Source: Torreya grandis (lineage: Eukaryota; Streptophyta; Pinopsida; Cupressales; Taxaceae). From it: a DNA stretch of 64,000 nucleotides. The stretch lies in NCBI GenBank assembly GCA_037957365.1, contig JARHVA010002684.1, forward strand, positions 1,998,501-2,062,500, given 5' to 3'. The notes beneath the pieces are model-generated. The model worked only from the letters and a program-made list of their open reading frames with translations. It searched no databases and was not told where the DNA came from. Position 1 is the stretch's first letter; every line of letters starts with the position of its first letter. A program made the position numbers and the translations under genes. Shown piece after piece: positions 13,460 through 27,164 of this stretch.

Positions 13460-13870
13460 TAGGTTTTGGAGCTCAAAGGTTAGGTTCACCAAATATTTAA
13501 CCCTAAAATCTAGATATTGGGGAAACTAGGGTTAAAGAGGTTAGAGATAGCCTTGGTCACAAGGATGGTAGACTCTCTAAAGCAAGACAATTAATTTATA
13601 AACACAAATAAATAATATTCTAAATTAAATGTTGAGATATGCTAAAAATAGAAAGTATATCTATTTTAGATATTTAAATGATATTGAACATAAGGTAATT
13701 ATATAGTTATGATGATGATACAGATACATATCTGGAGCAAATAGGAAGCAAATTGGAATAAGATTCTACATAGTCACCAAATTTTGGATTAAGTGTCTCT
13801 ATAGCTATGAACACTTGCATCATCTTGGTATGATTTCATCAATGCTAATGTCTAGATTAGATACAAGTGT
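13460..13870 (-). repeat. Leader of element G, inverted match to leader of element E
   Basis: The reverse complement shares runs with 31,510-31,960. These include the TTGGACACTTG block, the ACTTTCTAT.TTTAG block, and the TTTAGGGTTAAA.ATTTGGTGAACCTA block, all in the same order. Together they indicate a common 5' leader of two related elements. Confidence 0.75.
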
Positions 13871-14506
13871 CCAATATAGAATACCTACTAAAACTAGATG
13901 TGACCACCTAGATTCTTTTAGGTTCTATGTTTCTTTTTCTCTAGTGCATTCAGATCTAGGCCATGGATTGTCATTTCTTGTCAAATAAAAAAACCCTAGT
14001 TCTTCATCTTTATAATGGTTTTGGGAAAAATAGGTTAGTGGGCACATAGTGTCAAGATACCCCCAAAAACCTTCTATCGATGAGCAATACCTACATAATT
14101 ATACTCTAAAGAGGGTCTCAAACCAATGTAGTTATCCCCTACATGTTTACTTATGTGTTCATAAGGATACAATATGTTGAAATCAAGTACAATAGTAACA
14201 TAGCTCGTAACTTAGAAAATTAGGATCTTGGGTTGATCCTTTAGTACTCAATACTTGTAAATGTGTTGTTCCTATGATTGATATTAACATAAGATAAAAT
14301 AGGAAAGCTTTTTTCACTTGAACTCTCTTAAAATGATCTTAGATATCAATGTTAGGTATGTACTAGGTCTTTTATAGGTGAGGAATGAATGAGGGTTGAT
14401 CTTATATTTATCTCAAATCCATTTGGAGAATATATCACATTAAAGCACTTATGCTGAGAATAAGAATATGTTTCATTTTAAAATTAGATGAATTTAGGGA
14501 AATATA

Positions 14507-14600
14507 CACTTGCATCAATGTAGGACACTTACACTAGTGTAGGACACTGCATCAATGTAAGACACTTGTGTTAGTGTAGGACACTTGCATCAATTGAGGT
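14507..14600 (-). repeat. Five-copy 19-bp tandem repeat
   Basis: Five consecutive units of 18-19 bp follow the pattern CACTTGCATCAATGTAGGA, with alternating variants (CACTTACACTAGTGTAGGA and similar). It lies in the leader region of G. Related CACTAGTGT or CACTTGCATC words also occur at 13,820-13,890 and in the leader of E. Confidence 0.85.
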
Positions 14601-14650
14601 GTTTAGCTAGGACATAAATGTCCAGAGAGAAATAAAATAGGTACATGTCC

Positions 14651-17600
14651 CAAACTTATAGAGATATAAAATAAGAAGGTTAAAATCATTCTAGATAAGA
14701 TAAAAGGCATGAGTCATCATAATGATACTTGTCAAATTAAGAGATGACCAATGGAATATAAATATAAAATATGCGAGACTTGTAAAAGTGGGAAAGGTTT
14801 AGAATTGAGAGGAAAAATCAAGATCTAAGTTTTCCAAGTGTACAATAATGAGGTGTTGTATAATTTATAAATATCATCTACAATAGTATGCATACAACAT
14901 TAATAGTGAAAAAATGAGTCATATAGTTTCCATGCATAGTCTAAATAAAGTTTAAGTGGTAATGGTCATGGAAACTAATGTAACAATAAAAATTTAAGGT
15001 ATAATAGGTGTTTTTATTTTAACTCTGACCAACTATGAATAATTTTTTAGGATTAAGGTTTTTGAGTATGTAGTTACCTATGCATATTATGACACTTTTT
15101 TTTGCACCTATAAAGAACATCTATGGACTACCACATTATTATTCACCCTCTCAAAAATTTAAGTTTTTTTTATTTTAATAGGGTTTTTAGTGGTTTTTAT
15201 TTCTTGAATAATGTTGAATCATGTTATATTATATGACTTATAAAATTTCATGGATGTAACTATTTAATAAAATTATACTTTAAAATGATCTTTGTGTGTT
15301 ACATAATAGGTGATCATATTTTGATTATTTCACATGGAATATTGAGTTAATATTTGTTTATTGAAATGTGATTATTGATATTTATTATTCCAATTTATGC
15401 CATGGTTATATATTGTTTACATGCAAATAACATGGATTTGATCTGAGAGCATGGTTAATAAGAAGGTAATCAAGTGAACCTAATAATGAGGCAAATATAC
15501 AAATAAAAATCTTTAGAAAACATAGGTTTAGTGATGGTTTCCTTTTGAAAATATATCTCCATTGATAGAAAATAAGACATGCTTCAAATATATTGAGTTT
15601 CGATAAAAATACATTGACTAGTTTATCTAACATAGTAAATAGTTACTGAGATAATAAAGGAATAACAAAGGATATTAATCCTAATCTTACATTTTAAACA
15701 TTAAAATTAAAATAACTAATAATGAAAAATAATAAAATACAAAAATGATGTTACTTGATAAATTAGAAGATACATCAGTTTGGGAAGAGGCATTGAAGGA
15801 AAATATTAAGAAATAAGGGAGAGAATTAATGAAAGCGTTGGGAATAAAGCATAAGTGAAAGTTTAATAAAAAGATCTAATTTATTGTGAAAAAATGAATT
15901 ATAAAATTAGGAGAAGCTATAAGTAAGAGAGGAATCCCACATTCATTTTAAGAAATACCTATAAATGGTTGGGATTATTTTCAAAGGACCTAAAAATTAA
16001 GGATATAAATTTTTAGAATCCATTCTTAGTTAATGACCCAAATCAAGTTTTATAAAATGGTAAACATCTGATTTTGGTTCAAGGTTAGTTTTAGCTATAA
16101 AATTATATTATTATAGGGTACTTGTATGTTTTTTGATTATTAGATCATATTAGACTCTTATTGGCATAGTTTCATGTGTTTTGGGTCATGTTTGCTTCCC
16201 CTTCCTCTAGTTTTCTCTCCCCTCCCTAGTTTTATCCCTCTTCCTCTTGTTTTCTTATTGTTTGGGGTTTCCTACTAGGAATATACCACTACATTCATGA
16301 TACTATACTTTTATTATAATTTCAACCCTTATTTTTGGTCCCCCATGGTTTTTGGTCCTTCTTTGTTGGCTTTTTCCATCCATTATGTGTCAAATTGCAT
16401 ATTAATAAGGGAATCATTTTAATTTGAGAAGTATATAAAAAAGTGCATTATTACATATAGGACATGAAATGAAAGAGTATGAGCCAGACTTTTAAATCAA
16501 TAGTCTAACATTTTAGTTTTTTGATAAATAATAACTAATATATTATAAAAAATGGATACAATTCCCATAATTACATTATGACATAAGTAAGGAAAAATCT
16601 TGAAAAATATACTTATAATTGTTTGTACTTTGTAATCTCATCTGAGAATAATTTATAAAAGGAAAAAACATGATTTTTATATGATCATGCATTTATCATG
16701 CATATTTTTATAGACTCATGTGATTTATCACACATATTTATTATACATTAAGAAATATATTTTATAAAATCTATAACTTTATTTTGTTATAATTTACTAA
16801 TCCCAACTTTGCCTACATTCTAAAAGAGCAGACATGATTTTAGCTTGATACATGTTTTTCCATGCACGTTTATTTACTAGAAAGTATTAATGCATGAAAA
16901 ATAAATATGTGTGTTATTTGCATGAGCTTACTTTTATCATGAAAGTTTAATTATTGAAAATAATTACTTCATAAATAAACATACATGTTTACTTTAAAAA
17001 ACATCATCTTCCAAAGCTAATATAAAATAAAACCCATAATGTTTCTTCTCATCATATCCTTTTTTTGGTTGAGTTTATTGGATTAAATTGGAGTTGTAGT
17101 TTTTTTACATGTGAAAGAAAAATATTTTTAGAATGAGAAATGATCCTACTTTATTTATTTATTTTGATTATAGATTTCTTCCCCTCATCCAAAGGGGCAT
17201 GTTTATCCTCAACAAAAATAATCTTTAAATCCTCTAAAACATACATGATTTGAGTTTTCCAAAAAAATTATGTGGAATGGGAACTTTGAAATTGATATAA
17301 TTTTATATTCTCTTAACTTCAAGGTGAAACACAAAGATGCCCTGTTGAATCACCCTTTCCCTAGGTATCCCTTTGCTTTCTCTTTCACTGCACCATAAAA
17401 AACACCTTAAGAAAAGAGCTAACATTAAATTATTATTTTGACATATTTTGTATTATATTTTTAATGTGTGGATTTGAAATATCCAAATGAACATATTCAA
17501 AGTATTTCCTATATCTAAAGGTAATTTTTTCATAATAAATATTTTGGTTTCTAGTAGAACCATGATGGCTAAAAAAAGTGTATAATACTTAAACACATGC

Positions 17601-18291
17601 ACTGCATTCAATAGTGTAATGGGATAGAGTCCCTCTTCTATTTCTATGTGAAGCTACCTTTATTTGAAATAAAATTAAAACAAAAACATAATATATTCAT
17701 AAATATGAATATTAAATTATTTTGGGGGTTTTCATATATATAGGAAAGGAAGTATGATAAGGAGAGTGAATTAAAGAGAATAAAAAAGATTAAATATTAG
17801 AGAGGAGAAGAAAGCATGCAAATAAGTGAGTAAACTAGATTTAACTTATGTATTACATTTATTAACTCAATATAAAGTTACTATGAACTAAAACCTTTTA
17901 TTAGAAAGATAGTAAAGAAAACAATAATATGAATAAATGAACATAAGAACATTCAAGCACAACTAAAGCCAAGCACAAAGTCCTAAAACAACGTACCTTT
18001 ATTGGTTTATAGAAAATCACAAAGTTCTTTTCTTCCTCTTTTTACAAAATTTATCTTCTTGAAAAAATTACAAAGATTGACATCCCTTTTAAAGGCATAA
18101 AAGCCTCCTATTTTTAGGAAATTCTATCCCTAAAAACTAGGGAATAAATTTTAAAAATAGAACTGGTTTCAAATTTCAAGGTACATGTTGACTTGTTCAA
18201 ATTGGACATAAAATTACATAATCCTTTAAACCAAAATGTATCACTAAACTTATGAAGAAGGTTATAATAGAAATCACTTTTGAGATACAAA
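14651..18291. other. AT-rich region, no recognised gene
   Basis: I see no retroelement landmark here. A pyrimidine-rich tract lies at 16,190-16,260. The minus strand at 17,160-17,260 reads as a short acidic open stretch (EDLKIIFVEDKHAPLDEGK), which might be a coding scrap but has no context. A 75-codon minus-strand opening at 15,406-15,633 is rich in Leu, Phe and Ile and looks like chance. Confidence 0.4.
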
Positions 18292-18960
18292 TCAAGATGT
18301 TTCCTCTAGTACATGCTCTTTATCTCCTTCTTCATCATCCATCATGAGGATTTATGATTGCATGGCCCATTATCACTTTTATTAATACTCTTAAAACTTA
18401 CGAAATATGTTCTCCACCTTGTCATGATCTAGGCCTTTAGAGTGTTGATAAAGAATCTTAGCCTCCACTTGTAGATTTATCATTTGTTGAGAATTTTTTT
18501 TGAAATTATTCAAATCTTTGTCTAATCTATAAAATGAATTCTATAAAAGAACAAATCTTTGAACTGATTTGTAATTGAACAACAAAGTAGGGTTGGTTTT
18601 TTTATCAAACAACTATTTGAATGCTCCTTGTATATATCCTATGAGAATTAATTTCCATTCATTTCAAAAGAATTAACATGGGAGTTTTTAAATTACCTCA
18701 TAGATATCACAATCAGGGTCAACTTACAAGATTATTGATTCCTTAAACTTGCATAAGGGTTCTTATATAATTTTGATTAAGTATCTTATCAGCCCCATAA
18801 AATTAACTTTCTCTCTTAAGTCCTTAGTAAAGACTCCATAAACCAAATTATATATTGATGAAATTTTAATGTACAATATAAATTTAAATGAAGTAACCTC
18901 TAAAATTTTAGGATCTCTATGAAGATTAACTCCACTCTAGAGTATGAGTTGCAAGTATGG
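18292..18960 (-). pseudogene. Unrecognised coding relic, coiled-coil-like with acidic tail
   Basis: The minus strand reads as protein-like sequence in linked pieces with stops and frame changes. It starts near 18,960, passes through a stretch containing GVFTKDLREKVNFMGLIRYL, and then gives a charged helical part at 18,520-18,400 (containing INLQVEAKILYQHSKGLDHD). It ends in a short acidic tail (DDEEGDKEHVLEE) before a TGA at 18,292-18,294. Amino-acid composition and the persistence of sense across more than 200 codons argue for former coding. I do not recognise the family. Its location among retroelement relics, and the helical C-terminal part, make a mobile-element protein the likeliest source. 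A host pseudogene cannot be excluded. Confidence 0.4.
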
Positions 18961-19712
18961 GTTGAAAAAATGGGTGGTGGAATAGTATGCTGAGCATGTG
19001 GGCTGCTAACCAAGTGTAAATAGATGAGTGAAATATATAATAAAGTCAAAACCTAGTTTAGTTAGATAAATGGATTAGATTCTAAAGTGGGTAGATTTCA
19101 AAAAAAATCCAAAAAGAGGGAAAGGGTAGAGCAAAAAAAAAGGTTCAGTGACATTAATAAGGATTACTTTAAGGCTGGTCCCTTTGTTGACTAATGCCAA
19201 AAACTAATGCTTGAATATATAAGTTTTTGTACACACACATCCAAACATAATGAAATATTTAAAGGAAAATGCGATATACGAAACTTAGAGCTATCAACTA
19301 AAGGTTGTTTTTGTTTAGAGTTGTTATTACACACCCTTATTTAAAAGAATATAGTTTAGATCAAAGACATATATAAGGCATATATTGTTTAATCCTATAA
19401 AAATATATCATGAAAGACACTTATACACACTCAAATAAATGAAATAGTCAACCTAATTGCATATAATCAATGATATTCACTAGTCATCTAATAACTATTG
19501 CACATCTTATACTAGTATACGCCAATAATAAAAAATGAATTCTTCATAGCTTTTGCACACTTTGAATTATTGAATCAACCAAAAAGAAAATAATCACAAC
19601 TGATTACAAAAATTTAAAGAGAAAGATATAAATATAATTTCATAACAATCAAAATATTTCTTCTTGTATTGATAAAATTTCCAATCAACCTCCTCTCTCT
19701 TTTGAAATGAGA

Positions 19713-19783
<71 letters not shown>

Positions 19784-20040
19784 GAGGGGTCACCTCATCC
19801 TATAAATCCATGCAAAACTCTAAAATTACATGCTAATGATAATTATAATGAGATTTATAATTAATGTAAGTTTTGCATGCATGTCTAAAATATTAAAAAC
19901 TAAGTCTTTTAATATTATAATCACTCTTAAAAAACCATGCAACATGTACATGGTCAAAAAATTGTTAATTAACTATTACACATCTTAGTTATATTATTAA
20001 TTTACATGAAAAATACATATAAAAATAACCAAAGAAAACT
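18961..20040. other. Non-coding AT-rich region
   Basis: No gene is visible. Apart from the microsatellite at 19,715-19,777 it carries no recognisable structure. Confidence 0.4.
19715..19777. repeat. Compound microsatellite (AT)17(AG)14
   Basis: An AT run switches sharply to an AG run at about 19,749. It is directly readable in the sequence. Confidence 0.97.
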
Positions 20041-20045
20041 AAGGT

Positions 20046-20165
20046 TTATTAGACACTGGGGCCTACATGGTTGAAATCAAAGTTATTGGAGGGACTATAG
20101 TGGAAGGTGTAGTTGAACTAAAATACCAAGCCATAGATTATTTATTCACTTCTAATTCTTGGTAG
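20046..20165 (+). pseudogene. Possible retropepsin scrap (LLDTGA)
   Basis: A 39-codon open stretch directly after a stop begins LLDTGAYMVEIKVIGGTIVE. DTGA is the classic aspartic-protease motif and hydrophobic residues precede it, as in retroelement proteases. Nothing up- or downstream confirms a protease, and the motif is short enough to arise by chance. No homologous copy was seen elsewhere in the window. Confidence 0.2.
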
Positions 20166-21169
20166 TGTTTGTATCCAACACTATGTTGTAACCTTGTTTT
20201 GTCCAATTTAAAAGAGAGGGCTTGTGTACCCTAAATATCTATTATAGTAAGCATACCTACTCTATCTTGGTGGATATGAATTACATCTAAAATATATCTA
20301 CCTCAATGACCTTATTCTTGGCAAAGACTAGTTATTGTTAAATTTATTCTATTATGCATCCTTGGAGACTTTACTTAAAATTGGCTAACACTTGCTAGAG
20401 TAGCTAGTTAAAACTATACATGCTTATTAATTTTATTGAGGGATCTAGGGCCTGAGACTTCTGTTTCCTACTCTTTCAATTTAAGAAACAAGGTTTTCTT
20501 GCTTGACACCCACTCTTAGAACTATAATGTCCTAATGACAACCATATTGAGAGCAATGGCTAATTCTAATGGTGTCATCAAGTCCAAATTGCTAAAAACA
20601 TTATTTTTGGTATATAATACAAAGACATTCAATAAATATTCTCATCTTATTTTAAAGAATTAAATAAATCTATATTTTTAATAATGTGAGGGATAATTCA
20701 ACCCTCATTAAACTAATAGTTTCCAAAATATTGTATAGTCTAAGATATGCATTTTGTAAATCACCTTCAATGGCTCTAGGAACCTACATTATTTACTACT
20801 GAAGTCATACTTGTTCTAGTTTCTACATAATTCTTGTCTGGGTTACTTTGTTCCCTCATGAAGTTATAACAAGGCTTATATATTTTCTTATAGTTAGGAT
20901 TTGAAATATTCATTATATGGAGACTGCTTAAGTCTCATGTTCTTTCTATTCGACAGTGTGAAAACATCCTACCTTTATTTTAAGACCAAGACTCTACTAG
21001 ATTCATCTTTTATCTTCCTCTTCATAACCCTATGAATGGTTTCCATTTATTTTTCAAAGATGGAGCTCATAGTGGGGAGATCAGTTATGATCAAATTGGG
21101 TCTTTAGAAGCTTACACCTCTAGGTCTATAGCCCACTATGGGATTACCAAATATATGGCATCTAGTGGC
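20166..21169. other. No clear gene
   Basis: Short sense-like runs occur on both strands. One at 21,030-21,165 on the plus strand contains FHLFFKDGAHSGEISYDQI. No run is supported by start, length or a known motif. It may be the continuation of one of the relics to the right. Confidence 0.3.
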
Positions 21170-24000
21170 TAAGTGTGTTTAGTAATGGTCATTATCAAAA
21201 CATCCCTTATAGACTGCATTAATGCCTCTATATGTAGTAGGTATATCAATGATGGGAAGATGACCTTAGAATAGTCCACATTATCAAACTGAGGCATTGG
21301 GTGGACAATATAAGTAAGCTTCTTCTTCTTAGATTTAGTAGAGGGGAAAATAGAAGTAGCATGATTTGTGGTGGATATAGGCATGGGTAGTCCCAACTGA
21401 GTGGAAGATACATGTAATTGAGTGCTAACAAGGGCTCTCATAGTCTTCTTGAAATTTACTTTATTAGACTTAAGGAGAGTAGGGGCAACAACCACTAAAG
21501 TAATAATAGGGAAAGTAGACACCATAGGAGTAAAAATAAATAATATAACCAATAGAAACCATAGGATCGAAATAAATAATCCTAACACTAGAAATAATAG
21601 GATTTATAGAAAAAATAGGAGTAATGGGAGAAACAAGGAATATAATGACCATTGGAATTGAGTAAACAATGGAACCTAACAAAAATGAAGTAGTAGTGGT
21701 TGGAGTAATGGGAACCTTACTTGATTTATCTTCCTCTATTGGTGTTTTCCCTTTGACCCCCTGAAGACTCAATATTTTATCCATTTTAAACTCTTCATCC
21801 TCATCCTTAGGCTCATTAGAGGGCATCTCCACAGTTAGACTGGAAAGACACTCTATTGATAAAAGAGGGTTACTAGGGGCTCTTAATTTTATCGTGTAGT
21901 AGATTTTTGTCTTTCCATCCGTAAAAAGAGTCTCTTGTGTGGTGAAAGGTGTAGTGTTTATGCTTTTAGTAATAGGAGATATGGAAACCATGGGGAGACC
22001 TATTTCCTTAGAGTTATATGAATAATTTTAAATTGGTTCTTATTCACCTCTAAAGTAAATTATGATAGTGATACTTGCCCCACCTCTTTATTGCTTGAAA
22101 AATTTCATTATAAGTGGTGGTGAAGCTTCAAAAAGACCTTCCTATGAATAAAATGACACAATAGGTTCCTCCTCCACACCCTTCTCTTGATTCATGGTTG
22201 TCATCACAATGGATGGTGATATGGAAGATGTTCCTTAGTCTATTGGCTACTAGGTTGGCCAAGAGGTAGAGTAATTTGTAGTTACATATCCACCAGGAGG
22301 TCGAAGCCTAGTATGTGTCTCCATAATTGTAATAGAGGGAACTCTTTGAATATATATTATATGTTCTTATATCATCCCAACCACTCTCTCTCTTTTCAAC
22401 ACTTTTGCATCATATTTTACATTCAAGAATAAAAAGTTATGCTCATAAGGTTCATGGCAGTATGGGATGCCTAAGCCTTAGATATGATATTAGATAAGGC
22501 CATGGGATCTAAGTCCTTATGTGGAAAATATGATAATGAGTAAAATTCCTTGGTTTTTCCAACCTCTCCAAAATGATTCCTATTTATATAGCTCATATGG
22601 TCAATCATCAAGGAAGACCTATGGAATACACCTTTGTGTTTCTTCTTCATATCTTCATCTATGTTCCACCATAGTTGGTATGATATCTCCTAATCTACCA
22701 ATTTATCTATAATGTACTTAGGGAGACATAGAGGGGTAACCTTGTGTCCTAATACCATAATTATAGGGTAATCCAAGTATAACTAGTAGTCAACCCTTGG
22801 CCAAAGTGTCTTCATGATGCTATCTAAGACTTTATTCAAGGGTTATTCATGAATTTCCCTCCACACTTGAGGGTAGACATTTTTGGCTATACATATTATG
22901 TTATTTATGTAATAATAGATATGGAGGAATGGATAAAACTCACATTCATACTTTTTAATGCAGTCTAGAGTAGGGATCAAGAGTGATCCATTATAAAGGT
23001 AGATGGTGGCCATGACTACATATAATGAATAAGACATCATGTATAATTAGCCTATGGTGGGTATTTTATCTTTCTTAAACATTTACTCCTAGAGTCTAGC
23101 ACTGATTAATTTTCCCAAGGTGAAAGTGAAATTATAGGTCATCAATAGGTTCACTAGTGGAACCCAGTCCAAGTGAAGGAAGTGAATGAATTGTATCCAT
23201 ATAACCTATTTAACAAAACCATTCCAATGCATATTCTCATACTAAAACTCATTATTAGCACATGCTCCTTAGGATTGAGAGTGACCACCTCTCTAGGAGA
23301 AATCCATTTCCTCAATGTATTTTCTATGGTGTTTGATTTCTTCCACAATTAGACTCTATACCCATAGAATGTGGCATCTATGATGGAAATTTGTAGGTAT
23401 CTTTGGAATGCATCTCCAAAAGTGTAGGAGATAACTATTTTATGGCTTAGGTGGTGCAAGAAACCACCACCAATAACTTTCCCTATGAAGAATAGGTTCA
23501 AAAGTAGGTCAATTTAAGGCATCACTTTGGGCTTGGTAGCTACAAATTGTAATTGTTGGAATTTTAAAGGAAACAAGTCCACCACTAGCTATTTCTATTT
23601 GGTTGTTATTCTTTAGTCATATGATAAGGTGTATACATTTTCTATCACATCCCACAAAGCTATATAGTTCATAAATTGGTTTTTGAACACTTTTGAATCA
23701 AATATAGTGTCTATGTATTCTGTAGAATCCTTGATTGAGAAATTTGATGATGTAAATATTCCTATAAACACCTTCAATGATGACACCATTTTTATCTTAT
23801 ATGTTCTCATAAGATTCAACTATTTTCACTCTTACTAAAAGTGGTTCACACTTGGATGCAGTTAGCTATGGCTTCAAATTCTCTTTAGAGGGGAAGTTCA
23901 CTCAAGCTCATTAGTAATCAATAGACATGATATCTCCTTTGAATTCACTGATATAGTTTCAAGTATAATACTTTAATTATAGTTCATACATCAATAATTC
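21170..24000 (-). pseudogene. Unrecognised decayed minus-strand coding region, part 2
   Basis: Long minus-strand openings follow one another here: 23,819-23,613, 23,348-23,154, 23,040-22,843, 21,991-21,470 and 21,588-21,169. Many more sense-like runs lie between them in shifting frames. The upstream part is rich in aromatic and aliphatic residues (for example ECEFYPFLHIYYYINNIICI). The downstream part is rich in Ser, Thr and Pro with an acidic patch (EPKDEDEEFK), then a basic KSKKKK. The pattern fits one protein of several hundred residues that has acquired stops and frameshifts. No retroviral motif (zinc knuckle, DTG, YxDD, HHCC or DDE) was found. It may be an element-specific ORF or a host-derived domain carried by a transposon, but I do not recognise it. 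Confidence 0.4.
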
Positions 24001-24189
24001 CCAATGTATTCAAGATTTTTTTACTCATATGATTCAAACTTTACCACTTTAATATGGTGGGTATGCCATGTAGACTTTATATATGTTTAAAGAAATGTCA
24101 TGCCATAGCCTTGGAGATGTGTCACCCTATCATTAATTTTATGTAATATTAGGAGTGTCATGTGGTTCACTTTAAGAATTCAGGTGTCA

Positions 24190-24850
24190 GAAATGTTTTT
24201 GAGACTAGATTAAATAATTCTCATAATGCCTCAAATACATGAAACATGAATACAAAGTCTATGAAGAAAAAAACTTGTGAACAAAAATACCGAACACGCT
24301 TCATGAATAAAATTTCCAAAAGAAAGTTTTGAAGACCAAATTTTACAAATAAAAATTCCAAAGACCTAGAAGTCATATCTTACAAAACTTTGAAATGCCA
24401 AAATATGTGAAGTGTAAAAATCATGAAAGACTAAAATTTTGATCAACACAAGTTCAGACAAACACTTATCACAAAGACCAAAATATGTGAAGATCAAAAC
24501 TAAAAAAATTCAAAACTCAAAAAAACTAAGAATTATGAACACATCTTACTAAGTGTGAAATATGTGAAGGACAAAATCTATGTAAGCATGAAGACTCAGA
24601 AGTTCAGAGATGCTAAAGTACATGACAAATCTTGTAACAAACAAAAGTTTCAATTAAAAACTTATGAAAAACACAATTTTCAAACAAAAAGTCTAATAAA
24701 CAAAGGTTCTAAAGATAGAGTTTTCAAAAACCAAATACACAAAATGCACAATGTATAAAGTGAAAAAAATGTGAAGTCTGAATGTGAAACCTATATATAT
24801 GCAAAACTTCTAAAGACCATTAATATGTTAGTTTGAATAAATCATACATT
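24190..24850. repeat. A-rich low-complexity block with weak ~80-bp periodicity
   Basis: The plus strand is A-rich and T-poor, with recurring words such as AAAATATGTGAAG at about 24,401, 24,481 and 24,558 (spacing 80 and 77). Between them lie variants of GACCAAAATTTT and ACAAACAAAA. This suggests a very degenerate tandem array, or a lysine/asparagine-rich repeat if read as protein. It separates the two parts of the minus-strand coding relic. Confidence 0.45.
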
Positions 24851-24989
24851 GAAAAATTGGATAATTAGGGAATACTAATTATATTTATACATGATCAACA
24901 TGTAATAAAAATAATCTATATACCAAATACAAACTTATTAAAGTTTTGATCTTAGCTAGGTGTACATATAAATGTCGATGAAATAAATT

Positions 24990-27133
24990 TTCAAAATAGA
25001 TCTAGGATTTTCAAATTATATTGGGTCCTTATTCAAAAAATTAAGAATGGGATGTGTTGAATATAATAGTACCCTCATCTAGTCTTTCTAGGGTTTGTAA
25101 ACATGGTAGCCATTTTTTCAATTTACCCAATTCCTCCTTATATTCAGCCTCCTTTCTATAGGTGTATTGTTTTTATTATTCAATCATGGAGTAGACTTCA
25201 ACAACTGATGCTATTATTTTATTCCCTTGTTATATAATATTTTCCAACCACGTGGCTCTCCCTATGTTTCCTATTTTATTAATCATCTAGAGAGTTTTAG
25301 TATCTAGAATATAGTCCTAAAGTTGAGGTTGAGTTGGGTTAGCTAGTCTATGTATTACTAACAAAAGTTGGTCCACATTATAATTCAATTGATCTTTATT
25401 ACATTATCATGATTGAATTTATTGATCAAGTAACCAAAATCTATCTATACATCTTATTTTAAACCTTTGTGAGTAGCTTTACCAAGGTGGACATGTGAAA
25501 CTTGGTAATTTTTAGATTTTATTTCATTTTTCAACTTTTTTAGAGGGTGAATAACAACTTAAACATACCTCTCACCTTGTTTGTCAATAAAAATAAAATA
25601 AACCTTTTTTGGTTTCTTTGTAACTCAAATATGTGGTAGAATAAGGGCATTGAAGTTGATTTCCAATGGTGTAACTATATTTTTCTTCTTCTTTTCACTC
25701 TACTCAACCATTGAGGTGATCTAGTATCAATTTCCTCTTGAAATGATGATGATTATATTTATGTATATCTTTGAATAAAAACAACCTAAAAAATTATAGG
25801 CTTTATTTTCTCTTCTATCTATGGAGGAGGTGTGATTTCTTTCTTCAAAGATTTATGAGTGTCTAGCTCCTCTTCTTAAATGATATGTAATTGTTTCAAT
25901 ACTTTAGAATAAGGTTCTAAAATTTTTGGCAGAGACTTTTCTATTCAAAAATAGGTTAAATGACCTCTTTCGATATGGCCTAAGAAGAAGTCTCTTTCAA
26001 TTCAACAAAAGGGAAAAAAATGTTACTACTGAAGAAGATCCATTATATTCAAAGAATGGAGGATATGAAATCATAAATGATAATTTGATGTTCTTGATTA
26101 ACCTTTTAAAATGAACCACCTTTTCATATATCTTAATATATTTATTTGATACCCCAAAAGTACCCTTCTCACTAGTTGACTTCTTAATTTTAAACTTAAA
26201 AGGCCTATTTTTAGGTTGAGGTGAAGGTTCTTTAATTTATTCTATAAAAATAGTACTTATTGCAAATTTAGAAGGTGAAACTTGATCTTCCATTTCCCTT
26301 TGATTTGTTGGATCATTAAGAGGTATATCCACAAATTTTAAAGGTGGAGGAAGTCTATCAGTTTTTACATCTACCCCTTTGCTTATGAGCCATACTAGAG
26401 TTCTCTTAAAGACTCTTTGAGTCGAGTTCTCCAAATATTTTACCTCCACTTGAATCTAGTTAACCCTGGGGAAAGGTTTTGTATTGATGCCTAGTGAAAA
26501 TAAAATTTCATCCACCACTTCACCATCATATTCAATATCCAAATATTTAGGTATATCCATAATATTATACTTGGTCACTTATTCTAGTGTGAAGTAGGTA
26601 TGATCAAGGAGTCTAACCACTCTATCATCATCAAAATCAATACATAAATATTCATAGTAGGGAACATGTTTAAATTAATATCTCAAAGTGTCCTCTATCA
26701 TTCCTCTTATATAAAATGAGGTACAACTATGAAATGATTAGAGCATGAAATGTGCCAATTTGACTCAATAGATTTAGCTTTATGTAGCCTAACACATGTG
26801 TAGCTACCAATAGTTATAGGGAAGTGAAACCCAATATAATTGTAATTTAAAACCATTTAGTTATCATATTAGTTACATGAGTTCCCATATGTCATCAAAA
26901 AACCTTGGAAGTATATATGGAGTAGACTCAAACCCACACACCCTGATATAAAAGAAGGTGGTAAACTATACAAACCAACCACCACAACTTGAATTTTCTA
27001 TGGTAGCATCAATTGAGAAACACCTATTTTAAGGCTCCAACTCAAAAATTTTAATGATGAAATAAATAAAAACATAATCAACTCTACAAAATTATTTAGA
27101 ACTCTTTCTCAACATCAACTAGGGGTAATACTC

Positions 27134-27164
<31 letters not shown>

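Larger units (their letters stand above)
11930..14650 (-). mobile_element. Relic G: minus-strand Tat/Ogre-like Ty3/gypsy fragment
   Basis: Reading leftward from about 14,600 there is a long leader, then a short coding relic with the block that precedes the protease in Tat-type plant elements, then a protease, then a trace of the LLGRPW-like block. The leader at 13,460-13,870 matches, in inverted orientation, the leader of element E at about 31,510-31,960. No LTRs were found, so the limits are approximate. The gag region between leader and protease is much shorter than normal, implying an internal deletion. Confidence 0.6.

Noticed and set aside
15406..15633. 75-codon minus-strand hydrophobic frame
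   Set aside because: There is no homologue within the window and no neighbouring motif. Its composition is what AT-rich sequence gives by chance.
20046..20165. LLDTGA as evidence of a second protease-bearing element
   Set aside because: Six residues are too few and no flap or LLGRPW block follows. It is kept only as a low-confidence feature.
21422..21661. 79-codon plus-strand Asn/Arg-rich frame
   Set aside because: It is opposite the longer minus-strand frames of the coding relic, and its Asn/Arg content is the complement of Ile/Tyr-rich sequence.
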